Source of the DNA: Actinomycetota bacterium
GTDB lineage: Bacteria > Actinomycetota > Acidimicrobiia > Acidimicrobiales > Microtrichaceae
NCBI GenBank assembly: GCA_018268735.1
Contig: JAFDWA010000003.1
Coordinates: 1-20,461, forward strand
Length of the DNA stretch: 20,461 nucleotides
Reading direction: 5' to 3'
Part shown: piece by piece, positions 1 to 6,642 of the stretch
How positions within the stretch are numbered: position 1 is the first letter of the stretch
Layout of the letters: each line of letters begins with the position of its first letter
Notes under the pieces: model-generated
Told to the model about the DNA's origin: nothing
Database searches by the model: none
What the model saw: only the letters and a program-made list of their open reading frames with translations
Made by a program: the position numbers and the translations under genes

Positions 1-999
1 AGAGATGGCACGCTCGTGGGAACCGCCTCCTACCTCGCTCCGGAGCAGCTGACCAACTCAGCGGTGGACGGTCGAGCAGATCTGTACTCGCTCGGCCTCG
101 TCCTCTACGAGTGCCTCACGGGTCGGGTCCCCTTCGAGGGCGACACCGGTGCCGCCGTGGCGTTGGCCCGGCTCCACACGTCCCCCGTGGACCCGCGGCG
201 CGTCCGCTCCGACATCCCCGCCCACCTCGCGAACGCGATCATGCGGTCGTTGCGACGTGACCCCGACGAGCGCTTCGACAGCGCTGCGGCGTTCCGCGCC
301 GCGTTGGTTCGCCCCGACCTCCCGGTCCCTGCACCCGCAGTCGAGCCGCCTCCACCAGAGGCGACCGAGGTCGCCGCGGTGGAGCCACCGACCTTCGGTC
401 GATCCGAGCGGCGCTGGTTGATGCCCGCCTTCGTCATCCTGCTGTTCGCTGTCGCTGTGATCGTCGCCGGCATGCTGCTGCGCGACTCCCGAGCACCGAC
501 GACCACCACGACCACCACCACGATCCCACCCGGTCGCATCGCTGTCCGCACGACGACCTCGTATGACCCGCAGGGCAGCGGGACCCCCGGTGAGAACGAG
601 AGCCTTGCCGGACGGGCCACCGACGGCGACGAGCGGACCGCTTGGCGCACCGAGTCCTACGACCAGGCGGACTTCTTCGGTCCGAAGCACGGGGTCGGGC
701 TCGTCGTCGAGCTGGCGGATCGGTCCCGCCTCGACTCGCTGCAGATCGACGGTTCGACGAACGGCTGGTCGGGAGAGATCTTCGTCCTCGACGGACCGCC
801 TGACGCCGCCGGCATCGGTGACCTCACACCGGCGGCACGGGTGTCCGACGTCCGCGCACGGACCGACGTGGACCTCCACGGTGCGACAGGGACGACGGTC
901 CTGCTGTGGATCACCAACCTGGGTGACGTCGCTGACGGAGGACGACACCGGGTCGAGATCAGCGAGCTCGTCCCCTTCGGCGTGAAAGCTGTCGGTTGA
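1..999 (+). CDS. Ser/Thr protein kinase, C-terminal part, with extracellular jelly-roll-like domain (5' truncated by window)
   Basis: The open frame runs in from base 1, so the true start lies upstream. The first residues after RDGTLV are GTASYLAPEQ, the activation-segment end (APE motif) of Hanks-type kinases, followed by the subdomain IX Asp (DLYSLG) and the subdomain XI Arg (PDERF). The catalytic loop and ATP site are outside the window. After a Pro-rich linker, one transmembrane helix spans about residues 139-161 of the visible part, then a Thr-rich spacer and an outside domain of about 150 residues. That domain, with its AWRTE motif and alternating strands, resembles the C-terminal domain of mycobacterial MurJ/MviN (Rv3910), which also carries a kinase-like domain next to sigM. 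Here no MurJ helices are visible between kinase and outer domain. It overlaps the sigma gene by four bases (TTGA). Likely role, inferred: sensing a cell-wall ligand outside and phosphorylating envelope proteins inside. The kinase assignment is firm, the ligand unknown. Confidence 0.88.
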   Translation, partial: RDGTLVGTASYLAPEQLTNSAVDGRADLYSLGLVLYECLTGRVPFEGDTGAAVALARLHTSPVDPRRVRSDIPAHLANAIMRSLRRDPDERFDSAAAFRAALVRPDLPVPAPAVEPPPPEATEVAAVEPPTFGRSERRWLMPAFVILLFAVAVIVAGMLLRDSRAPTTTTTTTTIPPGRIAVRTTTSYDPQGSGTPGENESLAGRATDGDERTAWRTESYDQADFFGPKHGVGLVVELADRSRLDSLQIDGSTNGWSGEIFVLDGPPDAAGIGDLTPAARVSDVRARTDVDLHGATGTTVLLWITNLGDVADGGRHRVEISELVPFGVKAVG

Positions 1000-1634
1000 A
1001 CGTCGAGCCGGAGCTCGTCGACGGGCATCCCGCGTCGCGACGCGGCCCTGACGACGCGACCGACGCTGCGCTCGTGGGCCGCGCCCAGAGCGGCGACCAC
1101 GAGGCGCTCGAAGCGCTGCTGCGTCGCCACCACGACCGGGTGCTCGCCGTGTGCCATCGGATGTGCCGCGACCGCAGCGATGCCGAGGATGCTGCACAGG
1201 AAGCGCTCATCGCGATCGTCCGAGGCATCGACCGCTTCGACGGACGGTCCATGTTCTCCACGTGGGCGTACCGGGTGACGACCAACTGCTGCCTCGACGA
1301 GCTGCGTCGCCGCCGCCGACGGCCGGATCCGATCGGCGACGCGCACATCCCGGAACCGGCGAGCACCGACACCGGACCCGAGGCGCAGGCCGAGGGATCC
1401 GACGAGCGGCGGCGTCTCGGCGTGCTCCTCGACAGCCTCCCCGACGAGTTCCGCGTCCCGCTGGTGCTCCGCGACGTCGCCGACCTCGACTACGCGACGA
1501 TCGGCGAGATCCTGGACCTGCCACCAGGGACCGTCAGGTCGCGCATCGCACGTGGCCGCGCACGTCTGGCCCAGGCGCTCGGGGCCGGGAACCACGACGA
1601 GCGACCGAACGTCACATCCCACGAGGGACCATGA
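996..1634 (+). CDS. ECF (group 4) RNA polymerase sigma factor, SigM-like by position
   Basis: The 212-residue product has sigma region 2 at about residues 25-105 (DAAQEALIAIVRGI, then FSTWAYRVTTN-C-C-LDELRRRRRR) and region 4 at about 142-196 (SLPDEFRVPLVLRD, then the helix-turn-helix YATIGEIL, PPGTVRSRIARGRARL). No region 3 is present, as expected for an ECF factor. TTG at 996 was chosen because the next in-frame start (GTG 1074) would cut into region 2, and because it gives a TTGA overlap with the kinase stop. The ATGA overlap with the downstream membrane protein marks that protein as its cognate anti-sigma factor. Location beside trxB and trxA matches sigM of Mycobacterium (Rv3911). Region 2 carries four Cys (53, 57, 98, 99). 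It probably directs envelope or redox stress genes, including its own cluster. Confidence 0.92.
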   Translation: MNVEPELVDGHPASRRGPDDATDAALVGRAQSGDHEALEALLRRHHDRVLAVCHRMCRDRSDAEDAAQEALIAIVRGIDRFDGRSMFSTWAYRVTTNCCLDELRRRRRRPDPIGDAHIPEPASTDTGPEAQAEGSDERRRLGVLLDSLPDEFRVPLVLRDVADLDYATIGEILDLPPGTVRSRIARGRARLAQALGAGNHDERPNVTSHEGP

Positions 1635-2527
1635 CCGACCGACCACCATCCGAGCTCGAGGAGCTGACATCCGCCGCCGTCGACGGCGAGGCGTCCCCCG
1701 ACGAGCTCGCCGCGCTCGCCGGTGATCCGGCCGCGGTCGCACGGGCGTCGACGTTCCGGAGCCTCACCGACGCGCACCGCGACCTCGCCCACCACGAAGC
1801 ATCCACCTCGGCGGGGGGCCTCGACGCGCGCATCGCTGCGGCCCTGGCCGCTGCCGACGAGGCCCCGGTGCAGGACCCCGTTCCAGCAGCCGGCGGCCCC
1901 CGCGCCGCAACGTCGAACCCACCCGACGGTCGACCTGCGGGCGTCGTGGTCATCGGAGGTTCCGCCAGGGCCCGGGCGGCCCGCAGCCGCCGTCACCTGC
2001 TGATCACCGTCGGCGGGATCGCCGCCGCCATCGTGGTCGTCCTCGTCGGCGTGGTCGCCGTGCGCGACGACCGGGGCAGCTCGACTGCTGCCGGTCCTCC
2101 CACCTCGGAGAGCGACGGCTACCGGGCGTCGAGGACCGCGGACTCACCGGCAGCGCTGCCCGGCGGGGACCGCCCCGAGTCCGACCAACAGGCCGGCAAG
2201 GCCGCTGTCCCACAGCCCACGAGCACGACCACGTCAGCGACGACGGCTCCGCTGCCGGCGCCACCGTCGGTGTCATCCGGACCGGTGACGCTGCCGTGGC
2301 TCGGCACCTTCGAGGACGTCGATCAGCTCGTCGCCGCCGCTCGACAGGACCCGGGTCGGCTGTCGCCGTTCGACGCCCGCTCGCTGAGCTGTCCACCGAG
2401 CGTGCCGCTGGTCGCTCGATCGACGGTGGGGAGCGCGCGCGTCGGCGCGACGGACGTCCTCGTCGTGCTGACCGACGGCCACGTGACGACGACGGACCTC
2501 GCGACGTGCACGATCCTCCCGCGGTGA
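1631..2527 (+). CDS. membrane-anchored anti-sigma factor
   Basis: ATG at 1631 overlaps the sigma stop as ATGA, which is typical of sigma/anti-sigma pairs and favours this start. The product is 298 residues: an N-terminal cytoplasmic segment with the acidic opening common in anti-sigma domains (ELEELTSAAVDGEASPDEL, residues 8-26), a transmembrane helix at about 122-145 (HLLITVGGIAAAIVVVLVG), then a Ser/Thr/Pro-rich stretch and a C-terminal outside domain of about 80 residues. There is no His-x3-Cys-x2-Cys zinc motif, so it is not a ZAS-type factor. The only two Cys (254 and 293) are both on the outside and could form a disulfide. It probably holds the sigma factor at the membrane until an envelope signal arrives. 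Equivalent by position to Rv3912. Sequence identity to named families is weak; the call rests on topology and context. Confidence 0.75.
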   Translation: MTDRPPSELEELTSAAVDGEASPDELAALAGDPAAVARASTFRSLTDAHRDLAHHEASTSAGGLDARIAAALAAADEAPVQDPVPAAGGPRAATSNPPDGRPAGVVVIGGSARARAARSRRHLLITVGGIAAAIVVVLVGVVAVRDDRGSSTAAGPPTSESDGYRASRTADSPAALPGGDRPESDQQAGKAAVPQPTSTTTSATTAPLPAPPSVSSGPVTLPWLGTFEDVDQLVAAARQDPGRLSPFDARSLSCPPSVPLVARSTVGSARVGATDVLVVLTDGHVTTTDLATCTILPR

Positions 2528-2586
2528 CCGCCGGCTCCGACTCCCCCGAACGGGCCTGTCGGTCGCCCCAGCAGCCGTCGTCCCCC

Positions 2587-2592
2587 TAGGCT
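2587..2592 (+). promoter_or_regulatory. -10 box of a leaderless-type promoter for the small membrane protein gene
   Basis: TAGGCT fits the actinobacterial TANNNT -10 box and ends six bases before the ATG at 2599, the spacing expected when transcription starts at the first base of the start codon. No Shine-Dalgarno sequence lies in front of that ATG. No clear -35 was seen. It could also drive trxB downstream. Confidence 0.5.
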
Positions 2593-2598
2593 GCGGCC

Positions 2599-2952
2599 AT
2601 GACCGAACCGTCCAGCTCCGCGCCCGTCGGAGGGTCGCCAGCCGGTCCGGCCACCCATCGCGGCGGGAGCGCCGGTTCGGACTGGACCGACCAGGTCACC
2701 GAGCTGATCGTCGAGAAGGTCGACAAGGTCCGCTCCCACACGACCGGGCCCATCCTCGAGGTCTCCAAGGGGATGGTCTACGCCGTCGTGGCGTTCCTGC
2801 TCGCGCTGCCCATCGGGCTCCTGGCGGTGATCGGGCTCGTGCGGCTCATCACGATCTGGGTGCCCGTGTGGGCGACGTACCTCGGCTTCGGGATCATCTT
2901 CGTGTTGATCGGTGTTGTCCTGTGGTCCAAGCGGGGACGCGTCCCCACCTGA
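2599..2952 (+). CDS. small two-helix membrane protein of unknown function
   Basis: The product is 117 residues: a flexible Ser/Gly/Pro-rich N-terminus (1-28), a charged amphipathic segment (about 30-57, with VEKVDKV), then two hydrophobic helices at about 60-82 and 88-110, ending in a short basic tail. The short loop between the helices suggests a hairpin with both ends in the cytoplasm. I do not recognise a family for it beyond a general resemblance to small actinobacterial holin-like or phage-holin-family membrane proteins, and I assign no function. It lies between the anti-sigma factor (71 bases upstream) and trxB (55 bases downstream) on the same strand. High GC third positions and the clean hydrophobic pattern support it as a real gene. 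A leaderless promoter box lies directly upstream. Confidence 0.75.
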   Translation: MTEPSSSAPVGGSPAGPATHRGGSAGSDWTDQVTELIVEKVDKVRSHTTGPILEVSKGMVYAVVAFLLALPIGLLAVIGLVRLITIWVPVWATYLGFGIIFVLIGVVLWSKRGRVPT

Positions 2953-3007
2953 GGACCACCAACCCGCTGCAGGACGCTTCGCCGGAAGCCCATCGCTCGG
3001 AGGCCCA

Positions 3008-3970
3008 ATGCCCGAACTTCGCAACGTCGTCATCATCGGATCCGGACCAGCAGGTCTGACCGCCGCGATCTACACGGCTCGCGCCGATCTCGCCCCGCTG
3101 ATGATCGAGGGAGAGCCCTCCTCCACGAGCGACCAACCCGGCGGTCAGCTCATGCTCACGACCGAGGTCGAGAACTTCCCCGGATTCCCCGACGGGATCA
3201 TGGGCCCCGAGCTCATGGGCAACTTCCGCGCCCAGGCAGAGCGCTTCGGAGCGGACATCCTCACGGCTCGGGTGACGAAGGTGGATCTGAGCGAGCGTCC
3301 GTTCAGGATCTGGACCGGCGATCCGGGAGCCGAGCAGCCGACCTACCTCGCGAGATCGGTGGTCATCGCCACGGGTGCCAGCTCGCTGATGCTCGGCCTG
3401 GAGTCGGAGGCCCGCCTGCTCGGCCACGGCCTCTCGACGTGCGCGACCTGCGACGGCTTCTTCTTCCGCGACCAGGACATCGTCGTGGTCGGTGGCGGCG
3501 ACTCCGCGCTCGAAGAGGCGCTCTTCCTCAGCCGGTTCGGTCGGACGGTGACCGTCGTGCACCGACGCAAGGAGCTCCGCGCCTCGAAGATCATGCAGGA
3601 CCGTGCCTTCGCCAACGACAAGCTGACCTTCCTCTGGGACACGGTGGTGGACGACATCCTGGGATCCGATCGGGTCGAGGGCGTCCGGTTGCGCAACGTG
3701 CTGACCGACGAGGTGCAGGACCGTGCGGCCGCAGGGGTGTTCGTCGCCATCGGCCACCGCCCGAACACGGACCTGTTCGTGGGCCAGTTGCCGCTCAAGG
3801 ACAACGGCTACCTCATCACCGAGGGCTCGACGTCGAGGACCGCCGTCGAGGGCGTCTTCGCCTGTGGCGACGTGCAGGACGACTGGTACCGCCAGGCGAT
3901 CACCGCGGCGGGTTCGGGCTGCATGGCAGCGATCGACGCCGAACGCTGGCTCGAGGCCCAGGGCCACTGA
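3008..3970 (+). CDS. trxB: thioredoxin-disulfide reductase (TrxB)
   Basis: This 320-residue flavoprotein passes electrons from NADPH to oxidised thioredoxin in the cytoplasm. The FAD-binding GSGPAG motif is at the N-terminus, the redox-active Cys-Ala-Thr-Cys is at residues 145-148, the NADPH-binding GGGDSALEEA follows, and the C-terminal FAD motif ACGD is present. Length is normal for low-molecular-weight TrxB. The longer open frame begins at 2912, but ATG at 3008 is preceded by GGAGG four bases away and gives the family's usual N-terminus (MPELRNVVIIGSG). Its partner trxA is 177 bases downstream. Position next to an ECF sigma and anti-sigma pair matches the sigM-trxB2-trxC cluster of Mycobacterium, so stress-responsive control is likely. 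Confidence 0.97.
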   Translation: MPELRNVVIIGSGPAGLTAAIYTARADLAPLMIEGEPSSTSDQPGGQLMLTTEVENFPGFPDGIMGPELMGNFRAQAERFGADILTARVTKVDLSERPFRIWTGDPGAEQPTYLARSVVIATGASSLMLGLESEARLLGHGLSTCATCDGFFFRDQDIVVVGGGDSALEEALFLSRFGRTVTVVHRRKELRASKIMQDRAFANDKLTFLWDTVVDDILGSDRVEGVRLRNVLTDEVQDRAAAGVFVAIGHRPNTDLFVGQLPLKDNGYLITEGSTSRTAVEGVFACGDVQDDWYRQAITAAGSGCMAAIDAERWLEAQGH

Positions 3971-4053
3971 ACCCGAGCGCCACTGAGCTGCAGAGCGACG
4001 TGCGACCGGGTCGACCTCCGGCGGTTGTTCGACCGTTGCACCTGCCGGGTGCT

Positions 4054-4079
4054 GGAATGAGACCACCTCGATCGACGTT
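4054..4079 (+). promoter_or_regulatory. candidate ECF sigma promoter upstream of trxA
   Basis: GGAAT at 4054-4058 and CGTT at 4076-4079 are 17 bases apart, which fits the general ECF pattern of a GGAAC-like -35 and a CGTC/CGTT -10. It would start transcription about 60 bases before trxA. The ECF sigma factor encoded at 996-1634 is the obvious candidate to use it. This is one match to a short motif and could be chance. Confidence 0.35.
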
Positions 4080-4147
4080 CTGATCGGGACACGTCAGTCA
4101 TCGCAGCTGACCAACTCAGGCAGATCACGACACGAGGAGTGAGCCAC

Positions 4148-4471
4148 ATGGGCTCCATCGCACACCTGACCGAAGCGACCTTCGACGAGGAGGTCGGCGC
4201 ATCGACCGAGCCGGTCCTCGTCGACTTCTGGGCGGAGTGGTGCGGCCCGTGCAAGATGATCGCGCCGATCCTCGACGAGGTCGCCACCGAGCACGCCGGC
4301 AAGGTGCGCGTCGCCAAGGTCAACGTCGACGAGAACCCGAACCTCGCGATGAAGTTCAACGTGATGAGCATCCCCACGATGATCGTTTTCAAAGATGGGG
4401 AGGAGGATCACCGAATCGTCGGCGCACGGGGCAAAAGCCAACTCGTCGACGACCTCCGCTCCTATCTCTGA
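4148..4471 (+). CDS. trxA: thioredoxin (TrxA)
   Basis: The 107-residue protein is a standard cytoplasmic thioredoxin: the active site Trp-Cys-Gly-Pro-Cys has its cysteines at residues 32 and 35, the buried Asp is in [12 protein letters not shown], and the cis-Pro motif SIPTM is present further on. Length equals that of E. coli thioredoxin. ATG at 4148 was chosen over the in-frame GTG at 4139 because GAGGAG (4134-4139) sits eight bases before it, whereas the GTG overlaps that ribosome-binding site. It reduces protein disulfides and is recycled by TrxB just upstream. The 177-base gap before it holds a candidate ECF-type promoter, so it may be transcribed separately from trxB. Confidence 0.97.
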   Translation: MGSIAHLTEATFDEEVGASTEPVLVDFWAEWCGPCKMIAPILDEVATEHAGKVRVAKVNVDENPNLAMKFNVMSIPTMIVFKDGEEDHRIVGARGKSQLVDDLRSYL

Positions 4472-4520
4472 ACCTGCCGGCCTCTGATCCCACTGACGAC
4501 CGATCCCACCGGGAGCAACC

Positions 4521-5561
4521 ATCACCCTGTCGACCCTCCCCCTTCGAGCCGGGGCCACAGGTTCGACCGTCGCCGATCTCCAGCGGCGACTTCGAGCCGT
4601 GGGACTCGACATCGACGACCCAACCGGTCGCTACGGTGCGGACACGGTCGCTGCCGTCGAGACCTTCCAACGCCGCTCAGGACTCCGTGTCGACGGAACC
4701 TGCGACGCCGCCACCTGGGCCGCGCTCGTCGAGTCCGAGTTCCGACTCGGCGACCGACTCATCTGCCTTCGCTCCCCCATGATGCGCGGCAACGACGTCG
4801 CCGACCTCCAGTTGCGCCTGGGCGCGCTCGGGTTCGATGCAGGACGCGTCGACGGCATCTTCGGCGCCGAGACCCGGACCGCCGTCGGGGAGTTCCAACG
4901 GAACGCAGGACTGGTGACCGACGAGGTCTGCGGGCCCGACACCGTCGAAGCCCTCTTCCGCCTCGAAGGCCGCGGCGGAGATGCCACCGTCACAGCCGTC
5001 CGTGAGCGTGATCGGCTCCGGCGCTCCCTGCACTCGCTGCGGACCATGAAGGTCGCCGTCGGCTCCGACGAGCCGCTGTATCCGATCGTGGTACGACTCG
5101 CCGCGTCGCTGCAGGAGATCGGCGTCTCGACGCTGCTGCTCGAAGGTGAATGGTCGACGCAAGCGGCAGCAGCCAACGACTTCGATGCCGACGTGTACCT
5201 GGGGCTCGCACTTGCCGGCACCACCGTGGTCGAGGCGAGCTACTTCGAAGTCCCCGGCTTCGCATCGCTCGGCGGCCGCCACCTGGCCGAGTTGATCGTC
5301 CGAGAGCTCCCTGCCTCACCTGGTTGGGGCATCGGATCGGTCACAGGAATGCGCCTGCCGATCCTGAGGGAGACCCGCAGCTCAGCCGTGCTGGTGCAGC
5401 TCGGCGACCTTCCGCGCGTCGAGGAGCACCGCGACCTGGTGATCACCTCGTTCCAACGGGCACTCGAGCGCTGGTCGAACGACCCCGCTGATGAGGCTCG
5501 CCTCGGAGCTGAGGACCAGGGATCGGTCCACTCCGCTACCGGTGACACGACCACAGGATGA
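4521..5561 (+). CDS. CwlM-like protein: two peptidoglycan-binding modules and a degenerate amidase_3 domain
   Basis: Homology starts well before the first ordinary start codon (GTG 4599): the frame is open from 4497 and already encodes LRAGATGSTVADLQRRLRAVG, the start of a PG_binding_1 module. Between 4497 and 4599 there is no ATG, GTG or TTG. I place the start at ATC 4521, five bases after GGGAG (4511-4515); CTG 4527 is an alternative. Numbering from 4521 (346 residues): PG_binding_1 at about 6-65 and 78-145, then an amidase_3-like fold at about 176-316. The fold has lost its chemistry: the HGG motif is absent, the SIHANA His is Ala230, and the catalytic Glu of ExGF is Gln293. By position (after trxA, before parB) it is the counterpart of mycobacterial CwlM (Rv3915), a non-enzymatic regulator of peptidoglycan precursor synthesis. 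No signal peptide is seen, which fits a cytoplasmic regulator. Function is inferred from that family. Confidence 0.8.
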   Translation: MTLSTLPLRAGATGSTVADLQRRLRAVGLDIDDPTGRYGADTVAAVETFQRRSGLRVDGTCDAATWAALVESEFRLGDRLICLRSPMMRGNDVADLQLRLGALGFDAGRVDGIFGAETRTAVGEFQRNAGLVTDEVCGPDTVEALFRLEGRGGDATVTAVRERDRLRRSLHSLRTMKVAVGSDEPLYPIVVRLAASLQEIGVSTLLLEGEWSTQAAAANDFDADVYLGLALAGTTVVEASYFEVPGFASLGGRHLAELIVRELPASPGWGIGSVTGMRLPILRETRSSAVLVQLGDLPRVEEHRDLVITSFQRALERWSNDPADEARLGAEDQGSVHSATGDTTTG

Positions 5562-5724
5562 GTGATCGCCTCACATCAGGATCGCCGCGCGCGATATCGG
5601 CCTCGACGTCGAGCTGATGTTGACCATCTGACCAGGGTCAGGCTTTCCCACAGGGTTGTACCCACCCTGTGGACAACCATCTGAGCTTGAGGTCGAGCCT
5701 CGGCAACGGTCTCGACCGAGGTGC
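5562..5724. other. convergent intergenic gap with palindromes and a DnaA box
   Basis: No gene is seen between the 3' ends of the cwlM-like gene and parB. The gap holds a perfect 12-bp palindrome CTCGACGTCGAG (5602-5613), a 6-bp inverted repeat CTGACC-AG-GGTCAG (5628-5641), a 9-bp inverted repeat (see next entry), a repeated ACCATCTGA (5623-5631 and 5676-5684), and a perfect DnaA box on the minus strand (5668-5676). Confidence 0.7.
5648..5672. terminator. inverted repeat, possible bidirectional terminator, overlapping a DnaA box
   Basis: CCACAGGGT (5648-5656) and ACCCTGTGG (5664-5672) form a perfect 9-bp stem with a 7-base loop between two converging genes, a position where a shared terminator is expected. 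There is no T-run on either side. The right arm runs into TGTGGACAA (5668-5676), the reverse complement of TTGTCCACA, and the left arm into TTTCCCACA (5644-5652), so a protein-binding role is equally possible. Confidence 0.4.
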
Positions 5725-6642
5725 TCAGTCGATGATCCGCCGGTAGATGCGCTCCAGATCCTCGAGGTTCGCGAACTCGATGAGGACCTTGCCGCGCTTC
5801 GCCGTCATCGTGATCGCGACACGTGTGTCCAGACGATCGGCGAGGAGCTCCTCGAGCTCGAGGAGTCCGGGTGGTCGCAACGGAGCGGCCGAAGGACCCT
5901 TGCCGTCGGCACCAGCATCCTCTTCATCCTGGGGCTCCCCGGGTTCGGCATCGAGGTTCGCCTCCAACTCGAGGCGCTCTCTCACGAGCTGCTCGAGGTC
6001 GCGAACGCTCAGGCTCTCGGCCACGGCGCGCTTCGCGAGCGCCTCCTGATAGGCGCGGTCCGGATGCGCGAGGATCGCCTTCGCGTGACCGGCGCTGAGC
6101 AGCTGCTCGCCGACGAGGCGTTGGACCGCCGGCGGCAGTTGGAACAGCCGCAGGAGGTTCGTCACCGCAGATCGGCTCCGACCGACCCGTTGTGCCACCT
6201 GCTCCTGGGTGTAGGCGAAGTCCTCGATCAGCTGCTGGTACGCCGCTGCCTCTTCAAGTGGGTTGAGATCCTGTCGGTGCAGGTTCTCCACCAGTGCCTG
6301 CTCGAGCGACGAGACGTCGTCCGCTGTTCGGATGACGACCGGCACGGTTCGGAGTCCGGCGCGCTTCGCTGCCCGAAGGCGTCGTTCACCCGCGATCAGC
6401 TCGTAGCCATCGTCGACCTCTCGCACCAGCACCGGTTGCAGGACACCCAGCTCCTTGATGCTGTCGCACAGGCCCTCCAACGACTCTTCGTCGAAGGCCC
6501 GTCGCGGCTGCATCGGGTTCGGTCGGATCGACTCCACAGGGAGCTCGCTCAGGCCGATCGCTGCGGTCGACGCGTCCTCGTCACCGGTCCCCGCCGGGAT
6601 CAACGCCGTGAGGCCCCGTCCCAGTCCACCTCTACGAGCCAC
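5725..6642 (-). CDS. parB: chromosome partitioning protein ParB
   Basis: The 305-residue protein binds parS and spreads as a CTP-dependent clamp to organise the origin region. It opens with the usual MARRGGLGRGL peptide (basic, ParA-interacting), has the CTP-binding GERRLRA motif at 85-91, the ENLHR-DLNPLEEA motif near 119-131, a helix-turn-helix at about 145-168 (TQEQVAQRVGRSRSAVTNLL), and a C-terminal dimerisation domain after an acidic linker. The GTG start at 6642 follows a good GGGAGG. The start lies 11 bases inside the 3' end of parA, so the two genes are translated together. A matching parS site lies upstream of parA. Confidence 0.97.
   Translation of the reverse strand: MARRGGLGRGLTALIPAGTGDEDASTAAIGLSELPVESIRPNPMQPRRAFDEESLEGLCDSIKELGVLQPVLVREVDDGYELIAGERRLRAAKRAGLRTVPVVIRTADDVSSLEQALVENLHRQDLNPLEEAAAYQQLIEDFAYTQEQVAQRVGRSRSAVTNLLRLFQLPPAVQRLVGEQLLSAGHAKAILAHPDRAYQEALAKRAVAESLSVRDLEQLVRERLELEANLDAEPGEPQDEEDAGADGKGPSAAPLRPPGLLELEELLADRLDTRVAITMTAKRGKVLIEFANLEDLERIYRRIID

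Noticed and set aside
58..1197. 379-codon minus-strand open frame opposite the kinase and sigma genes
   Set aside because: Overlaps two genes with clear domains and has Arg/Gly-rich antisense composition.
4025..4058. Sigma-A promoter before trxA (TTGTTC or TTGCAC with TGGAAT)
   Set aside because: Spacings of 22 and 11 bases are wrong and the -10 is poor; the ECF-type match is better.
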